From an uncultured Collinsella sp. (GTDB lineage: Bacteria; Actinomycetota; Coriobacteriia; Coriobacteriales; Coriobacteriaceae), in contig CABQHR010000076.1 in the NCBI GenBank assembly GCA_902463875.1, positions 1 through 8,339 of the forward strand: a stretch of DNA of 8,339 nucleotides, written 5' to 3'. Positions 1 through 6,138 of this stretch are shown here, one piece after another. Made by a program: the position numbers and the translations under genes. Under the pieces are notes generated by a model. The model searched no databases, had not been told where the DNA came from, and saw only the letters and a list, made by a program, of their open reading frames with translations. Each line of letters opens with the position of its first letter. Position 1 is the stretch's first letter.

Positions 1-977
1 GGCTTGAGCATGGAGCTCGCGTCGATGGAGCCCTCGGCGGAACCGGCACCGATGATGGTGTGCATCTCATCGATAAACAGGATGACGTCGTCGGCTTCGG
101 TGGCCTCCTGGATCACGTTCTTGAGGCGCTCCTCAAACTCACCACGATACTTGGCGCCCGCCACGAGGCCCGGCAGGTCGAGCGTCCAGATGTTCTGGTT
201 CATGAGGTTCTCGGGCACGTTGCCGGCGGCGATCTGCTGGGCCAGACCCTCGACGATAGCCGTTTTGCCCACGCCGGGGTCGCCTAGAATAAGCGGGTTG
301 TTCTTGGTGCGGCGCGAAAGGATCTCCATCATGCGCTGGACTTCCTTTTCGCGACCGATTACGGGGTCGAGCTCACCGTCACGCGCCTTCTGCGTGAGGT
401 TGGTCGCGAACTGCTTAAGCGTATCGGTGCCACTCCCCTTTTGCTGCGAGGCATCCGAGCCGCTAAAGAACGGCAGGCCCGCACCGGGACGCCCGGCACC
501 GGCGCCGGCGAGCGGACGCTTCTTGTCCTGGTCCTTGGCGGTGAGTTTCTCGATAGCCTTTTTGATGGAGGCGGACGACACACCCAGGCGCATGAGGATG
601 TCCATGGCCATGCCGTTGCCCTCTTCGACGATTCCGATCAGCAAGTGCTCAGTCGACACGTAGGTCTGGTTGTTCTCACGCGCCACGCGGAAGGAGCGCT
701 CCATCACGCTAATGACGAGCGGCGTAAAGGCGAGCTTGGCGGCCTCGGTCTCCTCACTGGGCTCGGGAACCGTGGTCTGGACCTCTTTGAGGGTGTCCAT
801 GATGTCATCGTAGGAGATATCGAGCGAACGCAGTGCCTCGGCGGCAATGCCCTCGTCCTCCTTGGCAAGCGCGAGCAGCAGGTGCTCGGTGCCCACCTTA
901 TTTGAGTGAAGATCGAGCGCCTCTTGCTTGGCCATGGACATGACCTTGCGCGCACGATCGGTAAAACGGTCTAACAT
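1..977 (-). CDS. clpC: ClpC-type Hsp100 AAA+ ATPase, N-terminal part (runs off left edge)
   Basis: This is the unfoldase subunit that feeds substrates to the ClpP protease in the cytoplasm. 325 codons are visible and the 3' part is missing at the window edge. Residues 1 to about 148 hold the two Clp_N repeats (starting near FTDRARKVM and [10 protein letters not shown], each with a TEHLL core). A Gly/Ala/Pro-rich linker follows at about 155-170. The first AAA+ domain starts near residue 185, with Walker A GDPGVGKT (232-239), Walker B VILFIDE (298-304) and the pore-loop region [12 protein letters not shown] (274-285). The second AAA+ module is not in the window. The ATG is preceded by AAGAGGAA about 5 bases upstream, and the protein starts in the family-typical [12 protein letters not shown] manner. 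ClpB is the main alternative, but the short Clp_N to AAA linker and the sequence around both repeats fit ClpC better; the middle domain that would settle it is not visible. Confidence 0.96.
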   Translation of the reverse strand, partial: MLDRFTDRARKVMSMAKQEALDLHSNKVGTEHLLLALAKEDEGIAAEALRSLDISYDDIMDTLKEVQTTVPEPSEETEAAKLAFTPLVISVMERSFRVARENNQTYVSTEHLLIGIVEEGNGMAMDILMRLGVSSASIKKAIEKLTAKDQDKKRPLAGAGAGRPGAGLPFFSGSDASQQKGSGTDTLKQFATNLTQKARDGELDPVIGREKEVQRMMEILSRRTKNNPLILGDPGVGKTAIVEGLAQQIAAGNVPENLMNQNIWTLDLPGLVAGAKYRGEFEERLKNVIQEATEADDVILFIDEMHTIIGAGSAEGSIDASSMLK

Positions 978-1013
978 GCTAGTTCCTCTTAGACGAGCTA
1001 GTTTTTTCAAACG

Positions 1014-1040
1014 CAAAGCGCCACTCGTGGCGGCGCTTTG
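1014..1040 (-). repeat. Hairpin in the clpC leader
   Basis: CAAAGCGCC (1014-1022) pairs with GGCGCTTTG (1032-1040) around a 9-base loop. An alternative inner pairing is CGCCAC/GTGGCG with a 2-base loop. On the minus strand the hairpin is followed by GCGTTTGAAAAAA, not a clean U-run, so it is a poor intrinsic terminator. It lies between the candidate clpC promoter and the start codon, so it would sit at or near the 5' end of the clpC mRNA. Confidence 0.6.
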
Positions 1041-1046
1041 GTCTCT

Positions 1047-1072
1047 TTACCCATATGGAGTATATGTTAACC
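1047..1072 (-). promoter_or_regulatory. Candidate sigma-B-like promoter for clpC
   Basis: Read on the minus strand, GGTTAA (1067-1072) is followed after exactly 14 bases by GGGTAA (1047-1052). This resembles the general-stress sigma-B/sigma-F pattern (GTTTAA, 12-15 bases, GGGTAT). A TATACT hexamer (1059-1064) overlaps it, but I find no good -35 box 16-18 bases further upstream. No CtsR, HspR or CIRCE operator was found near clpC. Functional assignment is inferred from the match alone. Confidence 0.35.
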
Positions 1073-1163
1073 GTTGGGACCTTTCCTGCCCGCAGCCGCG
1101 CGACAACGTCTACAAAAAAGGAATCGCTCGGGTCCGTTTGGCGGTTTGGTTTTGAGCTGCTGC

Positions 1164-1757
1164 CTAGCAGGCAGGCTCGGCGTCCATGCTCTCGGCAACG
1201 TCATTGATAGCATCGGCAACGGGAGCGCCAGGCATGCGCACGAGCTCCATGTGCGGCTCGGCAAAGACCGTGCCCATAGGGAAGGCGCGACGGAAGACAA
1301 AACGGGCAACCGGACCGGCCACCAGCAGGTTCCAGGGCAGGGCCATGATAAAGTTGCGCGGAATGTTGACGAGCCACATCATCGGCAGCACTTGCAGGTT
1401 TGCGAGCGGACCGCCGGGCATGTGGAACAGGCCCTCGCACGCACCGTAGAGCGACATGATGATGACCATGGGAACAACCATGCAGGAGCTGACGGCGAGC
1501 GTCATGGCAAGAGGAGAACTCTTGCCCGGCGTGACCAAGAATTTAAAGGCGAAACCCTTGGCAAGGGGGCTGGCGACGAACCAGTCGCAGCACATGGCAA
1601 AAACGTAGGCAACGGGGAAGCCGAGCCACGCGGCGGCAACAACCTCGCCGTTGATGGCCCCATGCTGCAGGGCAACGTTGTAGATGCTCATCCAGAGCAC
1701 CATGCAAAAGCACATGATAAAGGTGAACAGCAGGCTCTCTCGTTTGTTGATAGGCAT
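1164..1757 (-). CDS. DUF2798-type small integral membrane protein
   Basis: This is a 197-residue membrane protein of unknown function. I recognise the DUF2798 style: it opens with NKRESLLFTFIMCFCMVLWM, then MSIYN, and the second half repeats a similar hydrophobic pattern (MVIIMSLYGACEG). About four membrane segments are visible, roughly at residues 9-25, 40-58, 84-104 and 120-146. A short soluble C-terminal tail rich in Pro, Ala, Asp and Glu ends in EPAC. The start at 1757 is chosen because AGAGAGGAA lies about 10 bases upstream and the protein then begins directly with the family-like N-terminus; an upstream in-frame ATG at 1817 would extend into the preceding terminator-like hairpin. No partner gene reveals its role. 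The family call is from memory of its pattern, without a profile search. Confidence 0.8.
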   Translation of the reverse strand: MPINKRESLLFTFIMCFCMVLWMSIYNVALQHGAINGEVVAAAWLGFPVAYVFAMCCDWFVASPLAKGFAFKFLVTPGKSSPLAMTLAVSSCMVVPMVIIMSLYGACEGLFHMPGGPLANLQVLPMMWLVNIPRNFIMALPWNLLVAGPVARFVFRRAFPMGTVFAEPHMELVRMPGAPVADAINDVAESMDAEPAC

Positions 1758-1798
1758 AAAGGGCAGATTCCTCTCTGTGTTGCGCCGCGGCACTACGC

Positions 1799-1852
1799 AA
1801 CAAAAACGGGCGGGCAAGATGGAGCCGTTGGGACTTCATCTCGCCCGCCCGT
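1799..1852 (-). terminator. Intrinsic terminator-like hairpin in the leader of the DUF2798-type gene
   Basis: A 16-bp arm at 1806-1821 (starting ACGGGCGGGC) pairs with 1837-1852 with a single mismatch. On the minus strand it is followed by a run of five T (1802-1806) and then GTTG. It lies about 220 bases beyond the thrE stop and only 44 bases before the next start codon, so it could end the thrE transcript or act as an attenuator for the following gene. Confidence 0.75.
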
Positions 1853-1967
1853 GGTACGTGCGTCTGCGACTACTTATGTGGTGAAACCAGCCTAGCACGA
1901 AAACCCCGCGCTTCGTAAGCGTTGAGTTTATGAAGATGCAGGGCACCAATAATCCCCCGACCCCCTA

Positions 1968-2034
1968 AGTTGCGGTGGAATACGGACTGTTTTGGCCCTT
2001 TAAGCGGCAATTCAGTCCCTATTTCACCGCAACT
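1968..2034. repeat. Large imperfect inverted repeat (22-bp arms)
   Basis: The arm at 1968-1989 (AGTTGCGGTGG and onward) matches the reverse complement of 2013-2034 at 20 of 22 positions, with a 23-base loop. The two mismatches are isolated substitutions. There is no U-run after it on either strand, so it is not a standard terminator. It could be a REP-like or MITE-like intergenic repeat, which is an inference. Confidence 0.75.
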
Positions 2035-2037
2035 CAT

Positions 2038-2070
2038 TTGGTGCAAAGCAACCTGTCCCCCTTGCACCAA
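2038..2070. repeat. Hairpin immediately after the thrE stop codon
   Basis: TTGGTGCAA (2038-2046) and TTGCACCAA (2062-2070) form a perfect 9-bp stem around a 15-base loop that contains GTCCCCC. The stem begins directly next to the thrE TAA. No U-run follows on the minus strand. It may cap or stabilise the thrE mRNA end, or be a repeat of the type seen at 3843-3936. Confidence 0.7.
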
Positions 2071-3639
2071 TTAGCTGGTGTGGCGCCAGCGAGGGTCGGT
2101 GAGCGTACGCGCCACACCCAGGCCAACGGGCAAAAACGCCACGATGAGCACTGCACGCACAAACCAGCCGAGCATATTGACCGTGTCGAAGGTGCACATG
2201 TAATACATCGAGCGATACAGATACAAGCCCGGCACCATAATGACAATCGATGGCACCGTGAGGGCGATACGTGGGTAGGTGAGCCTGATTTCTGCCAGAC
2301 TTGCCAGCAAACCCGATACGAGCGCCCCGATAAATGCAGCCGCCTCGGGAGGCATGCCCGCACTCAGACCCAGGATGGGAAACAACGTCGGCGCATCGAC
2401 GAGCGTAAGGCGCAAGGTATTAGACACGGCGCCGATGAGCCCTGCCGCCGCTGCCATCTTTACCGGACTGTTGAACATAACCGAGAAGCCAAATACTCCG
2501 ACAAAGCTCATCACCACACGTAAGAGCGTAAGAGCCAATGGTGAGAGACCAAGCGGGGCAAAGTCATCCGGCGCCAGCCCCACACACTCGGCAACCATCC
2601 AGCCTACGAGGGTCGCCATCACAATAATCGACACGGCATACGAAAGACGCTCAATGCCGCTTCGCATATCGAGCTTAGCGATGTCGAGGCCTGCCGTAAT
2701 GAGGGGAAAGCCGGGAATCACAAAGAGCATGGCGCCGATATAGCCTTCTTGGTGCGACATTGCCCCCGGTACGACCTGGCCAAGGCCGAGCAATGCCAGC
2801 AGATACGAAACGCAAGCGAGCGCAACGCCAATCGTCAGCGCGCTAAACTGGCCAAGACCCTGCTTGAGAATATGAGAGCGAGCAAAGTTGCCAACACCAG
2901 CGCCTACGAATGCGCAGGCCATCTCGATAGGGCCGCCGCCGAGCAAAAAGACGAAGGCGCCGCAAGCACAAGCTGCCGCAAGGCCCTGTTGCCAGGGAGA
3001 GTAATCGGGTTTTGAACTCTCAACGGTCTTGAGCATCTCGTGGTATTCGTGCACGGTAAACCGGCGCCCATACGTCTCGATTTCCTTTAGGAAGCTCTCC
3101 ATCATCCAAATGCGATGGGTATTGACTCCCGTTGTGGGCAGGCTGACAACCTCGTTAAAGCAGTGGCCATCTTCGATGCAGGTGCACTCAAACGACAGAA
3201 GACTTAAGTCAACGTGGACGGTGACACCGAGTACGGCGGCGACGCGATTCATGGTATCGCGTACACGCCAGGCACCCGTTCCGCTCGCGAGCATAAGCAT
3301 ACCGGTGCGGCAGATGATGGATGACTTATCGGTGAGCGGCGCATCGACGGCAAGCTCATCGCCTGCCGTCACGATCTGGTGCCAGTCAGTTTTCATATGG
3401 AGTGCGCCGGCACGAACACCGTGGTGCATGGAGGCTCTCGAAAGCAGCGAGTCAAGGCGCGAAGACTGTGGGGGCTCCGTTGATTCGTCCTCAACCTCAT
3501 CAGTCTCTTCATCGACCAGATCAAAGGAATCAAGCGATGCCGGCTCGCGACGATCGATTAGCTCCTCATCCTCATCGTCAAAGTAATTGAACTGATCGAG
3601 CATGTCCTCTTCGATTGCACGCTCGCTCGCGTCGTCCAT
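2071..3639 (-). CDS. ThrE-family threonine/serine exporter
   Basis: This is a 522-residue polytopic membrane protein of the ThrE family, whose studied members export threonine and serine by secondary transport. Residues 1-60 are strikingly acidic and probably cytosolic (clusters such as FDDEDEELID and VDEETDEVEDE). Residues 75-205 form the soluble N-terminal part of the first ThrE domain. Membrane segments follow from about 218, with the family-like PGFPLITAGLDIAKLDM at 309-325. From about 365 a second block of hydrophobic helices (ThrE_2 type) ends with TVPSIVIMVPGLYLYRSMY at 461-479. The total of about ten helices and the fused two-domain layout match Corynebacterium ThrE; in many other bacteria the two halves are separate proteins. 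The ATG at 3639 has GGGAGC 6 bases upstream. The substrate is inferred from the family; Thr/Ser specificity cannot be read from sequence. Confidence 0.9.
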   Translation of the reverse strand: MDDASERAIEEDMLDQFNYFDDEDEELIDRREPASLDSFDLVDEETDEVEDESTEPPQSSRLDSLLSRASMHHGVRAGALHMKTDWHQIVTAGDELAVDAPLTDKSSIICRTGMLMLASGTGAWRVRDTMNRVAAVLGVTVHVDLSLLSFECTCIEDGHCFNEVVSLPTTGVNTHRIWMMESFLKEIETYGRRFTVHEYHEMLKTVESSKPDYSPWQQGLAAACACGAFVFLLGGGPIEMACAFVGAGVGNFARSHILKQGLGQFSALTIGVALACVSYLLALLGLGQVVPGAMSHQEGYIGAMLFVIPGFPLITAGLDIAKLDMRSGIERLSYAVSIIVMATLVGWMVAECVGLAPDDFAPLGLSPLALTLLRVVMSFVGVFGFSVMFNSPVKMAAAAGLIGAVSNTLRLTLVDAPTLFPILGLSAGMPPEAAAFIGALVSGLLASLAEIRLTYPRIALTVPSIVIMVPGLYLYRSMYYMCTFDTVNMLGWFVRAVLIVAFLPVGLGVARTLTDPRWRHTS

Positions 3640-3738
3640 ATAGACGCTCCCTTCCTACCGACTAACCCCCATCCTAGGCAGCAACGGCTAAAGGAAACAT
3701 AAAAGAGACGACTGTCACGCGAGCCATGTGCTCAATAG

Positions 3739-3750
3739 CCGATGCATCGG
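3739..3750. repeat. Perfect 12-bp palindrome upstream of thrE
   Basis: CCGATGCATCGG is a complete self-complementary 12-mer located 100 bases before the thrE start codon. Its position would suit an operator, but with no loop it cannot be distinguished from chance or from a repeat end. Confidence 0.45.
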
Positions 3751-3767
3751 TGAACCCTCATCGACAC

Positions 3768-3831
3768 GAGAGTGGATAATCTCCCGTTTTGAGCCCGCAT
3801 GCAAACCAAAAGCGGGAGATTATCCACTCTC
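3768..3831. repeat. Long perfect inverted repeat (19-bp arms)
   Basis: The arm 3768-3786 (GAGAGTGGATAATCTCCCG) is exactly the reverse complement of 3813-3831. Pairing extends inward by TTTTG (3787-3791) with CAAAA (3807-3811) across a one-base bulge at 3812, leaving a 15-base loop. No U-run flanks it. The perfect long arms suggest a mobile or amplified repeat or a structured RNA, not a terminator. Confidence 0.85.
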
Positions 3832-3842
3832 ATTCTGCGGCC

Positions 3843-3896
3843 AGTCGTTGGGGACGTTCTTAAACGACCAGTCATTTAAGAACGTCCCCAACGACT
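3843..3896. repeat. Long perfect inverted repeat (22-bp arms) with GGGGAC core
   Basis: The arm 3843-3864 is exactly complementary to 3875-3896 around a 10-base loop (3865-3874). Each arm contains the core GTTGGGGACGTTCTTAA. The loop repeats part of the flanks (CGACCAGTCA, compare CCAGTCG at 3841-3847). Such GGGGAC-containing palindromes resemble REP-type elements associated with Y1/RAYT transposases; no such transposase gene is in the window. Confidence 0.85.
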
Positions 3897-3936
3897 ACTC
3901 ATTTAAGTCTGTCCCCAATGAGTGTCCCCAATGAGT
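3897..3936. repeat. Tandem 13-bp duplication with a small hairpin
   Basis: GTCCCCAATGAGT occurs twice with no gap (3911-3923 and 3924-3936). ACTCATT (3897-3903) pairs with AATGAGT of the first copy (3917-3923), or alternatively with that of the second copy (3930-3936). The unit continues the GGGGAC theme of the neighbouring palindrome. Confidence 0.8.
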
Positions 3937-3980
3937 GCACGACAGCCAAGGCAACGCCGATGTTTTGGCAACGACAGCGA

Positions 3981-4079
3981 AAGCCCGCCAGAGCGAGCAA
4001 GGTGCCTTGAAACGAGGCGGCATTGACCTTTTGGTCATGCCGCCGAAGTTGAAAGGCAGATTGCCGCTCTGGCGGGCTT
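3981..4079. repeat. 99-base near-continuous hairpin element
   Basis: Outer 15-bp arms 3981-3995 (AAGCCCGCCAGAGCG) and 4065-4079 are perfectly complementary. Pairing then continues inward: 3997-4000 with 4061-4064, 4003-4008 with 4053-4058, 4011-4013 with 4048-4050, 4016-4023 with 4037-4044, and 4025-4028 with 4033-4036. The tip loop is TTTT (4029-4032). About 40 pairs are broken only by small bulges. CAGCG flanks it on both sides (3975-3979, 4081-4085), one base from each arm, as a target duplication might. It could be a MITE-like insertion or a structured non-coding RNA. Confidence 0.8.
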
Positions 4080-4091
4080 GCAGCGTCAACT

Positions 4092-4121
4092 GGTTACGCG
4101 GGTTGGTAAACCCGCGTAACC
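4092..4121 (-). terminator. Strong hairpin 3' of lysS lacking a U-tract
   Basis: GGTTACGCGGG (4092-4102) pairs perfectly with CCCGCGTAACC (4111-4121); two further T-A pairs leave a 4-base loop. It starts 2 bases after the lysS stop codon. On the minus strand it is followed by AGTTGACGC, not by T, so it may be an mRNA 3'-end stabiliser or a non-canonical terminator. Confidence 0.6.
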
Positions 4122-4123
4122 CC

Positions 4124-6088
4124 CTAGTACATCTTTGCGCCGGCGGGGATGGAGGCGTCGAGCTGGATCAGGTTGAGACGCTCCTCACCATCCTCCTCGT
4201 GGATAGCGCTGATGAGCATGCCGCAGCTGGGAATGCCCATCATCTTGCGCGGAGGCAGGTTGGTGATGGCGAGCAGAGTCTTGCCGACCAGGTCCTCGGG
4301 CTCATAATAACCGTGAATGCCGGAGAGGATGGTGCGGTCGGTGCCAGTGCCGTCGTCGAGCGTAAAGTTCAGCAGCTTCTTGGACTTCTTGACGGCCTCG
4401 CACGCCTTGACCTTCACAGCGCGGAAATCGCTCTTGGAGAAGGTATCAAAGTCGACGAACTCCTCAAACAGCGGCTCGACGGCGATCTTGGAGTAATCGA
4501 GCGTGGGCTTAAGCGACTTAACGAACGGGCTCGCGGCGTTGCCGGCCTCGGCAGCCTTGGCGGCAGCGGCACCGGACTGGAAACCCTTCTCGGGCTTCAT
4601 GTGCGGGAACAGCAGCACGTCGCGGATGGAAGCCTGGTTGGTGAGCAGCATGACCACGCGGTCGATGCCGATGCCGATGCCGCCCGCAGGAGGCATACCG
4701 TACTCGAGGGCGCGCACGTAGTCCTCGTCGTACTCCATGGCCTCGTCGTCGCCGCCCGCCTTCTCGGCCATCTGGGCGGCAAAGCGCTCGGCCTGGTCGA
4801 CCGGGTCGTTGAGCTCGGAGAACGCGTTGGCGTACTCGTGGCCGGCGATAACCAGCTCAAAGCGGTGCGTCAGGCGCGGGTCGTCCTCAAAGCGCTTGGC
4901 AAGCGGGCTGACCTCGATGGGGTAATCGCACACGAACGTGGGGTTGACGATGGTGTCCTCGCCCAGCTCATCGTAGATCTCGGCGATAATTTTGCCGGCG
5001 GTCCACTCGGGCTTAATCTCCAGGCCTTTCTCACGCGCGGCGGCAGCAAGCTCCTCGACCGGCGTGTCGATGGTGACCTGCTTGCCGAGCACGTCGGAGA
5101 CGATGTCGGTCATGGGACGGCTGGCCCACTCACCAGAAAGGTCGATGGTCTGGCCCTGGTACTCGATGACCTCGGGGTTGCCGATAGCCTTGTTGGCCGC
5201 CTTGATGACGCCCTGGGCGAGTGCCTTCATGCCTTCGAGGTCAGAGAAGGCACGGTAGGCCTCCATCGTGGTGAACTCGGGGTTGTGGGTAAGGTCCATG
5301 CCCTCGTTGCGGAAGATGCGGCCGATCTCAAACACGCGCTCAAAACCGCCGACGATGCAGCGCTTGAGGTGCAGCTCGGTGGCAATACGCAGGTAGCACT
5401 CCTGATCGAGCGCATTGAAGTGCGTGATGAACGGCTTGGCCGTGGCGCCGCCCTGGATGGTCTGCAGGATGGGGGTCTCGACCTCCATGTAGCCATCGGA
5501 CTCCATAAAGCGGCGGAACGTGGAGAGGATCTGCGAGCGCTTGCGGAAGGTCTCGCGAACGTCGTCGTTGGCGATCAGGTCGACATAGCGCTGACGATAG
5601 CGGGTCTCCTTGTCGGAGAGACCGTGAAACTTCTCGGGCAGCGGGCGAACGGCCTTGGAGAGCAGCGTCGCGCTCTTGGGGGCAACGGAAAGCTGGCCAC
5701 GCTTGGTGCGCACGACTACGCCGGTCACGCCCAGGATATCGCCCAGGTCGAGTGCCTTGAGCGTGTTCCAGGCGGCCTCGTCCATATCGTTGATGCGGCA
5801 GAACAGCTGGATCTCGCCGGTCGCATCGCGCACGACGATAAACATAATCTTGCCCTGACCGCGCTTGGCGACCACACGGCCGCCGATCTTCACGGCGTCC
5901 TCGGTGTCCTCGCCATCAGCGAGCTCGGCGTACTTAGTCTCGATGTCGACGACGTAGTCCTCAATCTCGGAGTGCTCGGGATACGGGTTCTGGCCCGCCT
6001 CGAACAGGGAGGCACGCTTGGCCAGGCGGGTGGCGCGCTCGTCGTTGAGCGTCGATGCCTGATCGGCGGCGTTCTGGTTTTCAGCCAT
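4124..6088 (-). CDS. lysS: Lysyl-tRNA synthetase (class II) with fused C-terminal tRNA-binding domain
   Basis: This cytoplasmic enzyme charges tRNA-Lys with lysine using ATP. The N-terminal OB-fold anticodon-binding domain spans about 65-145. The class II catalytic core spans about 165-500, with motif 2 in FEIGRIFRNEGMDLTHNPEF (253-272) and motif 3 in GGIGIGIDRVVML (469-481). The usual bacterial protein ends soon after motif 3, near the RDVLLFPHMKPE region (489-500). Here an Ala-rich linker (about 505-525) leads into an extra domain at 548-654 of the Trbp111/EMAP-II/MetRS C-terminal type: KSDFRAVKVKACEAV, then DRTILSGIHGYY, NLPPRKMMGIPSCGML and a terminal block. The total of 654 residues compares with about 500 for the usual enzyme. 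The ATG has GAGGAG 6 bases upstream. The added domain is a non-specific tRNA-binding module in other synthetases, so it probably raises tRNA affinity; this is inferred. Confidence 0.97.
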   Translation of the reverse strand: MAENQNAADQASTLNDERATRLAKRASLFEAGQNPYPEHSEIEDYVVDIETKYAELADGEDTEDAVKIGGRVVAKRGQGKIMFIVVRDATGEIQLFCRINDMDEAAWNTLKALDLGDILGVTGVVVRTKRGQLSVAPKSATLLSKAVRPLPEKFHGLSDKETRYRQRYVDLIANDDVRETFRKRSQILSTFRRFMESDGYMEVETPILQTIQGGATAKPFITHFNALDQECYLRIATELHLKRCIVGGFERVFEIGRIFRNEGMDLTHNPEFTTMEAYRAFSDLEGMKALAQGVIKAANKAIGNPEVIEYQGQTIDLSGEWASRPMTDIVSDVLGKQVTIDTPVEELAAAAREKGLEIKPEWTAGKIIAEIYDELGEDTIVNPTFVCDYPIEVSPLAKRFEDDPRLTHRFELVIAGHEYANAFSELNDPVDQAERFAAQMAEKAGGDDEAMEYDEDYVRALEYGMPPAGGIGIGIDRVVMLLTNQASIRDVLLFPHMKPEKGFQSGAAAAKAAEAGNAASPFVKSLKPTLDYSKIAVEPLFEEFVDFDTFSKSDFRAVKVKACEAVKKSKKLLNFTLDDGTGTDRTILSGIHGYYEPEDLVGKTLLAITNLPPRKMMGIPSCGMLISAIHEEDGEERLNLIQLDASIPAGAKMY

Positions 6089-6100
6089 AGTTAGCTCCTC

Positions 6101-6138
6101 AAACTAAAACGCTCCCCAGGATTCGGTCCCAGGGAGCG
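6101..6138 (-). terminator. Terminator-like hairpin between greA and lysS
   Basis: CGCTCCC (6110-6116) pairs with GGGAGCG (6132-6138), with imperfect inner pairing. On the minus strand it is followed by TTTTAGTTTG (6100-6109). The end of the T-rich run abuts the lysS ribosome binding site (6095-6100), so there is no room for a promoter between the hairpin and lysS. It begins 28 bases after the greA stop codon. Confidence 0.75.

Larger units (their letters stand above)
1758..2070. other. Gene-free gap between thrE and the DUF2798-type gene
   Basis: These 313 bases hold, from right to left, a 9-bp hairpin directly after the thrE stop, a large imperfect hairpin, a plain stretch (about 1853-1967) and the terminator-like hairpin. 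In the plain stretch a weak promoter candidate on the minus strand is TTACGA, 18 bases, then TAGGCT preceded by TGC (extended -10 style); I do not trust it. I recognise no riboswitch class. Short open frames here have no ribosome binding site or recognisable protein content. Confidence 0.6.
3640..4123. other. Repeat-dense gene-free gap between lysS and thrE
   Basis: These 484 bases carry no convincing gene. They hold a chain of inverted repeats (3739-3750, 3768-3831, 3843-3896, 3897-3923, 3981-4079, 4092-4121) and a 13-bp tandem duplication (3911-3936). About 3640-3735 next to thrE should hold its promoter and leader, but I see no pair of boxes with acceptable spacing there. The open frame across 3728-3934 is produced by the repeats and shows only repeat-derived peptide. 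Confidence 0.7.

Noticed and set aside
4..905. Plus-strand open frames opposite clpC (4-663 and 441-905)
   Set aside because: Both are antisense to a clearly conserved ClpC frame and have no family-like content or ribosome binding site.
978..1163. CtsR, HspR or CIRCE operator near clpC
   Set aside because: I looked for the CtsR heptad repeats, the HspR inverted repeat and the CIRCE TTAGCACTC pattern on both strands and found none.
1074..1895. 273-codon plus-strand frame opposite the DUF2798-type gene
   Set aside because: It runs through the terminator hairpin and the intergenic gap and is rich in His, Gly and Lys without domain-like pattern. The minus-strand membrane protein explains this region.
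3728..3934. 68-codon plus-strand open frame in the repeat gap
   Set aside because: Its C-terminal half is just the translated palindrome and tandem repeats (repeating NDxSFKxVPN), with no ribosome binding site.
3897..3936. Possible CRISPR array
   Set aside because: The two 13-base copies are directly abutting with no spacer, and there are only two units. It is a tandem duplication.
3935..6094. 719-codon open frame on the plus strand opposite lysS
   Set aside because: It mirrors lysS over nearly its whole length. Its translation is low-complexity Gly/Leu/Val/Asp/Glu-rich with no recognisable domain, as expected for an antisense frame in G+C-rich DNA, and it starts inside the repeat region.
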